Assembly: GCA_026770585.1 (NCBI GenBank)
Contig: MU646940.1
Location: 132,704-144,466 of the forward strand
Direction of reading: 5' to 3'
Origin: Baffinella frigidus
Taxonomy: Eukaryota > Cryptophyceae > Cryptomonadales > Baffinellaceae
Length of the DNA stretch: 11,763 nucleotides
The notes beneath the pieces were generated by a model, which was given only the letters and a program-made list of their open reading frames with translations, did no database searches and was not told the origin of the DNA. The translations under genes and the position numbers were made by a program. This document shows, piece after piece, positions 1-6,217 of the stretch (its first letter is position 1; each line of letters begins with the position of its first letter).

Positions 1-67
1 TCAGGCCCAATGGTCACGCGGTGCGTCCGGGCCAGCTCCACGTCCTTCTCGCTCCTGGGGCCAGGAT
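1..67 (-). CDS. Possible exon E18, cut by the window edge
   Basis: After an AAACAG acceptor at 68-70 the frame SEKDVELARTHRVTIGP is open and has G or C at almost all third positions. That frame does not follow in phase from E17, while the phase-0 frame meets a stop at 14-16. Either another exon is missed, or this is the last exon. The exact start is unknown; an internal CCCCAG could also be the acceptor. Confidence 0.35.
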
Positions 68-282
68 CTGTTTTAAAATGGATTTTATGGATCCCCCGGG
101 GGGACGTGACCACCAAAAGCCTCCCAAGGCAAAACTGTATGAACCGCGCCAGACCCGTCCAAACCGCTCATCAGAAGTGCTCCGCAGCCACCTGGTTGAG
201 TGTTTAGGGGTTAAGGGTTGGGGTTTAGGTTTAAAACAACATTTTGAAGCAGTGGCACTTCGGATTTCGGGTTTCTGGGGCA

Positions 283-515
283 GACCACCAGCACCCCGTT
301 GCAGCTTTTAACCGGATCGGGTACTGTATTGAATTTCAGCTAAACCGGACATATCTGTCCGTATCTCCCGTCTCCTACCGTAGGGTCCTACGGACTCCTA
401 CCGTAGGGTCCCACGGGGACTACTACCGGAGGGTCCTACGAATAAACCCCAAAAACAAAAATCGTTCCCGGATTCTCGCAAGGACCCGGTAAAAGCTGCT
501 GCGGGGTGCTGGTGG
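283..515. repeat. Inverted repeat around a block of CCTACCGTAGGGTCC units
   Basis: GCTGCAACGGGGTGCTGGTGG (minus strand, about 283-314) and AGCTGCTGCGGGGTGCTGG (about 486-514) form inverted arms. Between them are three tandem units of about 23-24 bp (373-442) built on TCCTACCGTAGGGTCC. I see no exon here. Confidence 0.6.
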
Positions 516-528
516 GAAAGGATCATAC

Positions 529-560
529 CTCGAGAAGTCGCCATCCGGGGTTGCCCCCAT
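529..560 (-). pseudogene. Donor-side half copy of exon E17
   Basis: It reads GNPGWRLLE and ends at the donor GTATGA; the start is lost in the TTTCGGG array. It lies downstream of the complete E17. Confidence 0.7.
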
Positions 561-805
561 TTCGGGTTTCGGGTTTCGGGTTTCGGGTTTCGGGTTTCGG
601 GTTTCGGGTTTCGGGTTTCGGGTTTCGGGTTTCGGATTTCGGGTTTCAGGTTTCAGGTTTCGAGTTATGGGTTCGGGTTTAGGGTTTTGGGTTTCGGACT
701 CGTGTTTCGTGTTTCGGTTTTCGCGTTTCAGGGTTCGGGTTTCGGGTTTCGGGTTTCAGGTTTCGGGTTGCGGGTTTCGGGTTCGGGTTTCGGTGTTCAG
801 GATCG
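561..805 (+). repeat. TTTCGGG heptamer array
   Basis: About ten perfect TTTCGGG units at 561-635, then TTTCAGG, TTTCGAG and mixed forms to 805. It lies between E17 and its half copy. Confidence 0.95.
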
Positions 806-822
806 AGGGTTGGAAACAAAAC

Positions 823-882
823 CTCGAGGAGCCGCCATCCGGGGTTGCCTCCGTGGCTTTCAATCTCTAACACGTGCACCAC
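823..882 (-). CDS. Exon E17 of the minus-strand gene (complete copy)
   Basis: A 60-nt phase-0 exon from an AATCAG acceptor to the donor GTTTTG. It encodes VVHVLEIESHGGNPGWRLLE. The half copy at 529-560 differs from it only by synonymous changes in the frame NPGWRLLE, which supports this frame. It would follow E16 in phase. I do not recognise the domain. Confidence 0.6.
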
Positions 883-884
883 CT

Positions 885-1310
885 GATTTGGGGTTTCGGG
901 TTCAAGGTTAAGAGGAAGGGTTTAGTGTTTAGGGGCAGGGATTTCGGGTTTGGGGTTTGGGGTTTAGGGTTTAGGATTTAGGATTTAGGGTTGAGGGTTG
1001 AGGGTTGAGGGTTTATGGTTCAGGGTTTAAGGTTCCCCGTTGGTTTAGGGTTTGGGTTTCAGGGGTTAGGGTGGAACGCGTAGGGTTTAGTGTTTAGATT
1101 CTAGGGTTCAGGGTGTGAGGATCAGGGTGCACGGTGTAGGAGTCAGGATTCAGGGTTCAGGGTGTAAGGTTCAGGATTCAGGGTTCGGGGTTCGGGGTTT
1201 GGGGTTAAGGGTTCAGGGTTCAGGGTCTAGGGCTCAGGGTATAAGGTTTTGGGCGTAAGGTAAAGGTTAAAGGGTGCAGGGTTTGGGGATCCGGGTTTAG
1301 GGGTGGGGTG
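885..1310 (+). repeat. Degenerate telomere-type repeats
   Basis: Words GTTTAGGG, GTTCAGGG, GTTGAGGG and GTGTAGG without regular order, in the intron upstream of E17. No exon is visible. Confidence 0.8.
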
Positions 1311-1318
1311 CAGGGTTT

Positions 1319-1362
1319 ACGCCGAAGCCAGACGGTCGGTCGTGACTGCCTTGCGTGTTCCT
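1319..1362 (+). pseudogene. Inverted 44-bp copy of exon E11 with its donor
   Basis: The reverse complement of this stretch is identical to 4742-4785. It holds the last 12 or so codons of E11 and the donor GTTCCT. It is the only exon copy in the window on the plus strand. Confidence 0.85.
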
Positions 1363-1383
1363 CCAAGGTGGTGCAGGGTTTAC

Positions 1384-1598
1384 CCATGTCTCCCGCCCTT
1401 ATCTCAGAAAACGAGTTCTAAAACTCATTTTCTTAAGTCAATTCCCCTACAAATTTGTCAACTTATGCGGAGAGTAAAGAAGAAGTTGACAAATTCGTAG
1501 GGGAATTGACTTACGAAAACGAGTTTTAGAACTCGTTTTCTGAGATAAGCCCGGGGCGCACAACCCAGACTCCCTCCTCCCGGTCCTTCTTCATCAGG
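1384..1598 (-). pseudogene. Donor-side copy of exon E16 split by an inserted element
   Basis: The left part (1549-1598) reads KKDREEGVWVVRPG and the rest (1384-1398) gives RETW and the donor GTAAAC. The two parts are separated by the 150-bp element at 1399-1548. The start of the exon and its acceptor are missing. Confidence 0.78.
1399..1548. mobile_element. 150-bp miniature inverted-repeat element
   Basis: The arms 1399-1464 and 1483-1548 are inverted copies with three mismatches in 66 bp and an 18-nt loop. The ends read TTATCTCAG and CTGAGATAA. GCCC stands directly on both sides (1395-1398 and 1549-1552), and the same site in the intact copy of the exon has a single GTCC (1790-1793), so this is a 4-bp target-site duplication shown by an empty site. 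It has no coding capacity and is presumably moved by a transposase from elsewhere. Confidence 0.92.
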
Positions 1599-1611
1599 CA
1601 TTTACTAAAAA

Positions 1612-1766
1612 GTGTAGGGTGTAGGGTGTAGGGTGTGGGGTGCAGGGTGTAGGGTGTAGGGTGTAGGGTGCAGGGTGCAGGGTGTAGGGTGTAGGGTGTA
1701 GGGTGCAGGGTGCAGGGTGTAGGGTGTAGGGTGTGGGGTGCAGGGTGTAGGGTGTAGGGTGTAGGA
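1612..1766 (+). repeat. TGTAGGG and TGCAGGG heptamer array
   Basis: About 22 contiguous heptamers on the plus strand, immediately downstream of E16 in the gene direction. Confidence 0.95.
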
Positions 1767-1778
1767 TTCAGGGTTTAC

Positions 1779-1844
1779 CCACGCCTCCCGTCCTGGGCGC
1801 ACAACCCAGACCCCCTCCTCCCGGTCTTTCTTCTCTTTCGCCAC
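1779..1844 (-). CDS. Exon E16 of the minus-strand gene (complete copy)
   Basis: A 66-nt phase-0 exon from an ATTCAG acceptor to the donor GTAAAC. It encodes VAKEKKDREEGVWVV and then RPGREAW. It sits at the hinge between a G-rich and a C-rich heptamer array. A second copy downstream (1384-1598) lacks the first codons and is split by an inserted element. I do not recognise the peptide; it would follow the winged-helix and early TPR part. Confidence 0.68.
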
Positions 1845-1878
1845 CTGAATTGGGGGTGAGGCGTTAGCTCAGCCTTGA

Positions 1879-2012
1879 ACCCTACACCCTTTACCCTGCA
1901 CTCGAAACCTTACACCCTGTACCCTACACCCTACAATCTACATCCTTCACCCTCCACTCGAATCCCTACACCCTACACCCTACACCCTACAACCAACACC
2001 CTACGCCCTACA
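1879..2012 (-). repeat. CCCTACA heptamer array, reversed orientation
   Basis: CCCTACACCCTACA with TTCACC and CTCGAA variants, C-rich on the plus strand, opposite to nearly all other telomere-type arrays in the window; it resumes at 2138-2175. An acceptor-like GAGTCAG with a few following bases, resembling the start of E16, lies at 2024-2040. Confidence 0.85.
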
Positions 2013-2095
2013 CTCTACACAGTGCCACCTGACTCGGGGGTGCGGCGGATTTCAGGTTGTGTACATCGTTTGGTATAAGATGTAAATCGTTTTAC

Positions 2096-2226
2096 GGTGT
2101 CATAATTTGACGGTGTGGGGTTAATATAACGGGAAACCCTACATCCTGAACCCTACACCCTACACCCTACACCCCAAATGGTGTAGAAATTTGACGGTTC
2201 AGGGGTTCTATAACGGGCCGTGACCC
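2096..2226. repeat. Duplicated segment with AATTTGACGGT and TATAACGGG
   Basis: GGTGTCATAATTTGACGGT through TATAACGGG (2096-2133) recurs in changed form at 2180-2218, separated by a short run of CCCTACA heptamers. Confidence 0.65.
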
Positions 2227-2502
2227 CACTGGTCCTCCAAAGTTTTCTAAATCGGGAAGGAAATTCAATTTCCAAAATATTTCAAAAGAGTGCTCGAAAT
2301 CGGGGATTTTCAAATATTTCACATTTCTTGCCATCTCATCTCGCCAGGCATTTAATTTAATTGCTCGGAAGTTCCCCGAATGCACGAAAATTACTACACC
2401 CGTGGAGCTTTCAGTCACGTCCAAAGCAAATGTGTAGTAATTTCCGTGTACTCCACTGCTAGGGCAAAGTTGTTTTATTAGTCCACTCAAGGCGAAAATC
2501 AA
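2167..2502 (-). other. Open frame of 111 codons, doubtful
   Basis: Stop-free minus-strand frame in AT-rich sequence, reading for example NVKYLKIPDFEHSFEIFW. It crosses the arm of an inverted repeat and a hairpin, shows no match I recognise, and its codon use is unlike that of the exons. It could be the remnant of an element protein or chance. Confidence 0.15.
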
Positions 2503-2684
2503 AAATCAAAAATCAAAAATCAAAAATCAAAAATCAAAAATCAAAAATCAAAAATCAAACTACACGTAATGTGTAGTTGGTTTTTAAAGTTGACAGATTT
2601 GTAAGGGTGTTGACTTTTGCAAATCTCCAGAGTTGCAGTGTACTCGGGGAACTCCCGAGCAAATAAATTAAATGCTTGGCAGGA
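2342..2684. mobile_element. AT-rich insertion-like block with inverted ends
   Basis: The arms 2342-2382 and about 2640-2680 are inverted copies with roughly 85-90 percent match (core TTCGGGGAACTTCCGAGC and TTAAATTAAATGC). Inside lie ACTACAC and GTGTAGT hairpins (2558-2578 and 2391-2438), a 7-bp AAAAATC array and a GTTGACAGATTTGTAAGG segment related to the element at 1399-1548. The base composition is far more AT-rich than the exons. No target-site duplication was found. Confidence 0.5.
2494..2556 (+). repeat. AAAAATC heptamer array, nine copies
   Basis: Eight perfect AAAAATC units after one GAAAATC unit, again with a period of seven. Confidence 0.95.
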
Positions 2685-2802
2685 TGCAATCTTTGAAAGG
2701 AGAGCCCACCTTAGCGGATTTGAGTATTTGGATCATTCAAGGGACAGCTCGACTTAGCGTCTTCCTCGGCCTTGAGAGCCGCCTTGCCAATCGCCGGCAG
2801 TA

Positions 2803-2871
2803 CAACGCAAGGCAGTCACCTCGGACAGTTGGCTTCGGCGTCCGCGTGACCGGTCACGCGGGCGTTCACGC
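2803..2871 (-). pseudogene. Frameshifted copy of exon E11
   Basis: It matches 4748-4814, including VTGHADAEA, but one base is lost after that and a TGA follows. No donor is left. It contains a perfect 20-bp palindrome at 2842-2861. The E15-like fragment is directly downstream (2754-2800). Confidence 0.7.
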
Positions 2872-3167
2872 CTAAACGCAAACCCGCGCCCCTCCTCCGG
2901 CAGAGCTAGGGTTCGGGGTTACCACGTGCCGTGATTTCACGGGCCCCCGAACATTTTCAAAATCGAGGATGGAATTTCATCATTTCACGGGAGGAATTTC
3001 ATGATTGCAGGGGAAATTAAATTTCTGAACACGTCAGATTCTGTCCCGCTACATTCAGCTTCCGCCGCCGAAGATAAGGGTGTATATGCTGTTTTAGGCA
3101 TACAATGATGCTATCTTACGCCTTTTTATGTGGACAGATTCTGGTATTTTCCGAGATGAGATTGTAC

Positions 3168-3206
3168 CTTAGCATCCGCCTCAGCTTTCAGCGCCGCCTT
3201 GCTCCC
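3168..3206 (-). CDS. Possible exon E15 of the minus-strand gene
   Basis: Reads GSKAALKAEADAK and ends at a good donor, GTACAA. The acceptor is unclear: AAG before GCGGCG would give a 30-nt phase-0 exon at 3168-3197. A related fragment at 2754-2795 reads GKAALKAEEDAK but lacks the donor. The conservation of this peptide between the copies while the flanks differ supports coding. Confidence 0.45.
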
Positions 3207-3218
3207 AAACGCAAACCT

Positions 3219-3375
3219 GGTTTCGGGTTTCGGGGTTCGGGTTTCGGGTATCTGGTTTCGTGTTTCGTGTTTCGTGTTTCATGTTTCGTGTTTCGTGCTT
3301 CGTGCTTCGTGCTTCGGGCTCCGGGTTTCGGGTATCGTATTTCGTGTTTCGAGTATCGGGTTCCGCGAATCAGGG
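3219..3375 (+). repeat. TTTCGGG and TTTCGTG heptamer array
   Basis: Heptamers in runs: GTTTCGGG at the start, then GTTTCGTG and GCTTCGTG, then mixed forms. The 7-bp period is the same as in the telomere-type arrays, with a different base at two places. Confidence 0.85.
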
Positions 3376-3483
3376 TTAGGGATCGAACCCGCCCCCCTTC
3401 TCCTCCACAACGGTCCGTGTCTCCGCAGGTTTCTCGCCGCGAGGCGGGCCCGTGGGCGGAGGCCGCATGAACATGCCTTTCAC

Positions 3484-3546
3484 GAGAAGCTCGGTTGCTT
3501 CGCGAAGATAGGGCTCGAGTGAGCCAGCCATGTCGCGCAGCGCCGT
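3484..3546 (-). CDS. Exon E14 of the NB-ARC-like gene, 3' end uncertain
   Basis: Begins in phase 0 after a CCCTTCCAG acceptor and encodes TALRDMAGSLEPYLREATEL. It continues the winged-helix strand of E13 and then forms a helix like those that start the TPR part of NB-TPR proteins. The listed end uses a GTGAAA donor. The frame stays open with GC-rich third positions for another 35 or so codons (MRPPPTGPPRGEKPAET) to about 3378, so the exon may be longer. Confidence 0.72.
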
Positions 3547-3559
3547 CTGGAAGGGTCCC

Positions 3560-3658
3560 GGGTTTAGTAACGGGTTTATGGTTCAGGTTTTGGGTTTGAG
3601 GTTTTAGGTTTTAGGTTTTGGGTTTTCGGGTTTAGGTTTTATGTTTCAGGTGGTGGGG
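3560..3658 (+). repeat. GGTTTTAGG and GGTTTGAGG repeats
   Basis: Short degenerate telomere-like stretch in intron E13-E14. Confidence 0.65.
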
Positions 3659-3671
3659 TGTTTATTGATAC

Positions 3672-3713
3672 CTGGAAGGCGATGTTAACGTCGAAGCACT
3701 CCCCGGCGCCGGC
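3672..3713 (-). pseudogene. Donor-side copy of exon E13
   Basis: It encodes AGAGECFDVNIAFQ, with the donor GTATCA intact, but the bases before it are TCCG instead of CCAG. It lies downstream of the complete E13. Confidence 0.7.
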
Positions 3714-3886
3714 GGAGCAAACGCATATACGGGTGTAGGAAAGCGCCATATACTCTTTTCCACGGATGTAGGAAACCCCCATATACTCTTTTCCATGGAA
3801 AAGAGTCGTACATTGACAGGCAAGATGGAAAAGAGTCGTATACTCAGATGGAAAAAAGTCGTATCTTGACAGGCAATCGCTGTGTA
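3714..3886. repeat. Inverted and tandem repeats of ATGGAAAAGAGTCGTA
   Basis: Two direct copies of a 33-bp unit (TGTAGGAAA to CTCTTTTCC) are followed by three inverted units (ATGGAAAAGAGTCGTA with TTGACAGGCAA). They meet in a perfect 22-bp palindrome at 3785-3806 centred on CCATGG. The cluster lies exactly between the two E13 copies. Confidence 0.8.
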
Positions 3887-3891
3887 GATAC

Positions 3892-3933
3892 CTGGAAGGC
3901 GATGTTGACGTCGAAGCACTCCGCGGCGCCGGC
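3892..3933 (-). CDS. Exon E13: winged-helix strand of the NB-ARC-like gene (complete copy)
   Basis: A 42-nt phase-0 exon from a CCAG acceptor to the donor GTATCT. It encodes AGAAECFDVNIAFQ. Together with the TALRD that begins E14 it has the spacing of the winged-helix motif hxVHRLVQxxxRD of NB-ARC/TPR proteins, with His replaced by Asn. The 47-bp block 3887-3933 recurs at 3667-3713 with two differences, and that copy lacks the acceptor. Confidence 0.7.
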
Positions 3934-3939
3934 CTGGTT

Positions 3940-4155
3940 TCGAGTTGCGGGTTTGAGATTTGGGGTTTGGGGTTTCGGTGGTTTCGGGGATTTAGGGTGT
4001 AGGGTTTAGGGTTTAGGATTTGGGTTTTAGGGTTTAGGGTTTAGGGTTTAGGGGGGTTAGGGGGTTTAGGGTTCAGGGTTTAAGGTTTAGGGTTTAGAGT
4101 TTAGGGTGTAGGGTTCAGGGTTGAACCTTGACAGCCGGTTGAGGGTTTGGGGTAG
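3940..4155 (+). repeat. TTTAGGG-type repeat array
   Basis: Contains runs of the canonical GGGTTTAGGGTTTAGGG form together with variants, G-rich on the plus strand. It lies in intron E12-E13 and holds no exon that I can see. Confidence 0.85.
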
Positions 4156-4158
4156 AAC

Positions 4159-4204
4159 CTTGATCACCGTGCACTTAGCGAGAGTGACGACGCGCGCCGT
4201 CGTC
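4159..4204 (-). pseudogene. Donor-side half copy of exon E12
   Basis: It reads TTARVVTLAKCTVIK, close to the end of E12, and is followed by the donor GTTCTA. It has no acceptor; its upstream edge is the CT microsatellite. It lies downstream of the complete E12. Confidence 0.72.
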
Positions 4205-4260
4205 TCTCTCTCTCTGTATCTCTCTCTCTCTCTCTCTCTGTATCTCTCTCTCTCTCTGTA

Positions 4261-4301
<41 letters not shown>

Positions 4302-4311
4302 CTCTCTCTCC
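4204..4311 (+). repeat. CT microsatellite
   Basis: About 108 bp of CTCTCTCT with scattered GTAT and TAT interruptions. It abuts the broken edge of the donor-side E12 copy. Confidence 0.95.
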
Positions 4312-4413
4312 ATGCAGTCCGAAGGCGGTGTTGCCTCGTCTGACAGGCTACCCCACCAATTTTCCGTCACCTTACCCTTAGGAAACTCCCCTACGTCCCT
4401 ACGGCATTGCCAA

Positions 4414-4429
4414 CCGTAGGGCCCTACGG
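4414..4429. repeat. 16-bp perfect palindrome CCGTAGGGCCCTACGG
   Basis: Seen directly. Related words occur in a tandem block at 373-442 and inside the foldback element near 6787-6797. Role unknown. Confidence 0.7.
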
Positions 4430-4489
4430 GTACGTCTTCATGGGTTATTCGCGAAATTCCTCCGTAGTCCACGGCGTGGAGGGTGACAC

Positions 4490-4573
4490 CTTGAGGACCG
4501 TGCACTTTGTGAGAGTGACGACGCGCGCCGTGGTGGCCTCGTCCGGCAAGAACAGCGTGCGGGGAATCCCGAC
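4490..4573 (-). CDS. Exon E12 of the NB-ARC-like gene (complete copy)
   Basis: An 84-nt phase-0 exon from a CCCAG acceptor to the donor GTGTCA. It encodes VGIPRTLFLPDEATTARVV and then TLTKCTVLK. In NB-TPR proteins a segment of the kind G-I-P-x-x-L-F and a helix ending in the winged-helix strands are expected here. Acceptor-side (4901-4945) and donor-side (4159-4204) halves flank it, and only this copy is whole. The ARVVTLTKCTVLK part alone could be read as the end of a cyclic-nucleotide-binding domain; the neighbours argue against that. Confidence 0.8.
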
Positions 4574-4576
4574 CTG

Positions 4577-4730
4577 GGTTCAGGAGTGGTTCAGTAGAGG
4601 TTCAGGAGTGGTTCAGTAGAGGTTCAGGAGTGGTTCAGGAGTGGTTATGTAGTGGTTCAGTAGAAGTTGTGTAGAGGTTCAGTAGAGGTCCTGTAGAGGT
4701 TCAGTAGAGGTTCTGTAGAGGTTCAGTAGA
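4577..4730 (+). repeat. 11-bp minisatellite, fourteen units
   Basis: Fourteen contiguous 11-bp units alternating GGTTCAGGAGT and GGTTCAGTAGA with a few variants. Its left edge overlaps the acceptor of exon E12, so the intron E11-E12 is almost entirely this array. Confidence 0.9.
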
Positions 4731-4747
4731 GACACCATTCTAGGAAC

Positions 4748-4817
4748 ACGCAAGGCAGTCACGACCGACCGTCTGGCTTCGGCGTCCGCGTGACCGGTCA
4801 CGTGGGCGTTCACGAGC
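4748..4817 (-). CDS. Exon E11 of the NB-ARC-like gene (complete copy)
   Basis: A 70-nt exon from a GGCAG acceptor to the donor GTTCCT, starting with one base of a split codon and ending in phase 0. It encodes LVNAHVTGHADAEARR and then SVVTALR. Phases fit E10 before it and E12 after it. The codons ACCGGTCAC sit in a near-palindrome centred on ACCGGT. Copies occur at 2803-2871 and, inverted, at 1319-1362. The peptide matches no motif I can name. Confidence 0.62.
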
Positions 4818-4838
4818 CTGCCGGCGGGGCTGTTCCAC

Positions 4839-4893
4839 GGTTCAGTAGAGGTTGTGTAGAGGTTCAGTAGAGGTTCAGCAGAGGTTCAGGAGA
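4839..4893 (+). repeat. 11-bp minisatellite, five units
   Basis: Units of GGTTCAGTAGA type, the same as the larger array at 4577-4730, on the other side of exon E11. Confidence 0.85.
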
Positions 4894-4900
4894 GTGTTTA

Positions 4901-4945
4901 GGTGGTGGCCTCGTCCGGCGGGAACAGCGTACGGGGACTCCTGAC
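4901..4945 (-). pseudogene. Acceptor-side half copy of exon E12
   Basis: After a TGCAG acceptor it reads VRSPRTLFPPDEATT and then breaks off. It lies upstream of the complete E12 and has no donor. Confidence 0.72.
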
Positions 4946-5097
4946 CTGCATTTGGACGTGGGATCAGGCACGCGAAGACATGTGTTGGCGGGCAGCAAGA
5001 GAGAGTCCCTGCTCTTTTTTGGATGACAGGCAAAATCGTGGCATCTGTGGGGTTGCACACGAGGAGACATGTGAGTGTCCGAGGCAAGGCGGTTTCA

Positions 5098-5373
5098 ACC
5101 GCCTTTTGTGCTATCTTATCGTAAGGGTGAATTTTGCCAAAATTTGTCAAGGAGGGATTCTGCCAAAATTTGCTATTTTCGCATCGATATGGCTTTAACA
5201 TGGGACAAACCCCACCCCAACATGGCAGAAACACGGTTTGAATTGCATGACCCCCTTCATGAATGTGTCGGCGTGCAGGAACCTCCCGAAAGAGAGCCCC
5301 TGGGGGTGATTTGCTATCTTAGCCTCTGCATAGGCTTAACATAGCACAACACTCACCCGTAAGATAGCAAAAA
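5098..5373. repeat. Two related segments with TGCTATCTTA and GGCTTTAACATGGGACAA words
   Basis: The segment 5161-5218 recurs in changed form at 5301-5358. TTTGCTATCTTA at 5310-5321 and TAAGATAGCAAA at 5360-5371 form an inverted repeat, and GCTATCTTACGCC also occurs at 3111. TGCCAAAATTTG is repeated at 5135 and 5161. The hairpin AAGGCGGTT with AACCGCCTT lies beside it at 5086-5105. These may be the remains of a small element. Confidence 0.55.
5235..5299 (-). CDS. Probable exon E10 of the NB-ARC-like gene
   Basis: Begins in phase 0 after a CCCCCAG acceptor and encodes GLSFGRFLHADTFMK and then GVMQFK. A GTGTTT donor leaves two bases (CC) that pair with the first base of E11 to give Pro, so phases fit on both sides. 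The frame stays open further, to about 5197, so the donor is not certain. I cannot match this piece to a known motif; it would lie between the helical arm and the winged helix. Confidence 0.55.
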
Positions 5374-5432
5374 GGTTGCCGTGGCCTCTGTGGGGGTCCA
5401 CACGTGGCAGCCGGCTCCGGGTGTTTAGTTTT

Positions 5433-5934
5433 AGGGTTTAGGGTTGAGGGTTGAGGGTTCAGGGTTTGGGGCTTGGGGGTGTACCGGGTGGAGGCAGGCG
5501 GTGGAGGAACTCGATCACCCCTGGGTCGGTCTTCGCGAGATTCGAGAGCACACGCTCAGCCCTCAACCCTACACCCTCAACCACGAACTCTCACCCCTCA
5601 CCCCTGATGGCTCCGGCACTTGGGCAGGTTGCCTTCGCGAGATTCGTGAGCACGCCCTCAGCGCTACACCCTACGCCATAAACCCCGAACCCCGCACCCT
5701 GAACCCGCATGGTTCCGGCGCTTGGGCAGAGGCAGGTTCGGGAGTGAGGGGAGGGTGTAAACTTGAGGGTCTGGGATTTCTTCCCGCCTAAGCTCTGAAA
5801 GCCTAAACCCTGAACCCTAAGCCCTAACCACTTATGGCTCCGGAACGCTCACCGGGTGGAGGTTTTAGGGTTTAGGGTTGAGGGTTGAGGGTTCAGGGTT
5901 TGGGGCTTGGGGGTGTACCGGGTGGAGGCAGGCG
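5433..5934 (+). repeat. Direct duplication (offset about 434 bp) of the E9 donor region
   Basis: The block GAGGGTTCAGGGTTTGGGGC through TACCGGGTGGAGGCAGGCG occurs at 5446-5500 and again at 5883-5933 almost unchanged, in each case followed by E9 sequence. Between them lie telomere-like words and three patches reading TGGCTCCGG or TGGTTCCGG. Confidence 0.75.
5485..5556 (-). pseudogene. Donor-side copy of exon E9 with a frameshift
   Basis: It lacks the acceptor and first codons, reads RVLSNLAKTDPGVIEFLH, and ends at the same CACCCG and GTACAC donor as E9. Relative to E9 five bases are missing after the EFL codons, which shifts the frame. A shorter fragment reading VLTNLAKA lies at about 5625-5665. 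Both lie downstream of the complete copy. Confidence 0.75.
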
Positions 5935-6002
5935 AAGAGGAAGAGGAACTCGATCACCCCAGGGTCGGTCTTTGCGAGGTTGTTCAGCACGCACCGGATC
6001 AC
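5919..6002 (-). CDS. Exon E9: helical arm of the NB-ARC-like gene (complete copy)
   Basis: An 84-nt phase-0 exon from an ACAG acceptor to the donor GTACAC. It encodes VIRCVLNNLAKTDPGVIEFL and then FLFACLHP. This matches the helical arm of NB-TPR proteins (h-x-x-L-x-x-x-D-P-x-A-x-E-L-L-x-L-L-A-F-L-x-P), reached right after the E8 helix. It alone is armadillo-like, but its position favours NB-ARC. Acceptor-side and donor-side copies lie on the two sides. Confidence 0.86.
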
Positions 6003-6149
6003 CTGTGAACAGTTGCGTTACTGGACGCGACTGCAGCGAACAGTTGCGTTATTGGACTATACCACATCGAACCGGTGTCTCATCGGACGAGACATCCACG
6101 AAACGCTGCGTTATCAGACGAGACTACATCGAACCGCTGCGTGTTTTGG

Positions 6150-6217
6150 AAGAGGAAGAGGAACTCGATCACCCCTGGGTCGGTCTTTGCGAGGTTGTTC
6201 AGCACGCACCGGATCAC
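6150..6217 (-). pseudogene. Acceptor-side copy of exon E9
   Basis: After the same ACAG acceptor it repeats the first 22 or so codons of E9 (VIRCVLNNLAKTDPGVIEFL), then runs into the 31-bp minisatellite instead of the CLHP end. It has no donor and is upstream of the complete E9. Confidence 0.78.

Noticed and set aside
667-911. Plus-strand and minus-strand frames such as GFRVSGFG and NPETRNPNPE.
   Set aside because: They are translations of the TTTCGGG array and carry no other signal.
3360-3390. GGGATCGAACCC resembling the T-arm of a tRNA on the minus strand.
   Set aside because: The stem does not pair properly, and no D-arm, anticodon arm or acceptor stem is found at the right distance.
4490-4573. 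E12 as the end of a cyclic-nucleotide-binding domain (ARVVTLTKCTVLK).
   Set aside because: The resemblance is short; the phase-matched neighbours E9 to E14 follow the NB-ARC/TPR order and no phosphate-binding cassette is seen.
4980-5062. An exon after the acceptor CCCCACAG near 5051.
   Set aside because: No frame shows coding-like composition, and the acceptor-like word is repeated near 5392 without a common following peptide.
5919-6002. E9 as an armadillo repeat.
   Set aside because: LNNLAKTDPG is armadillo-like, but there is only one such unit and it lies exactly where the helical arm of an NB-ARC protein is expected.
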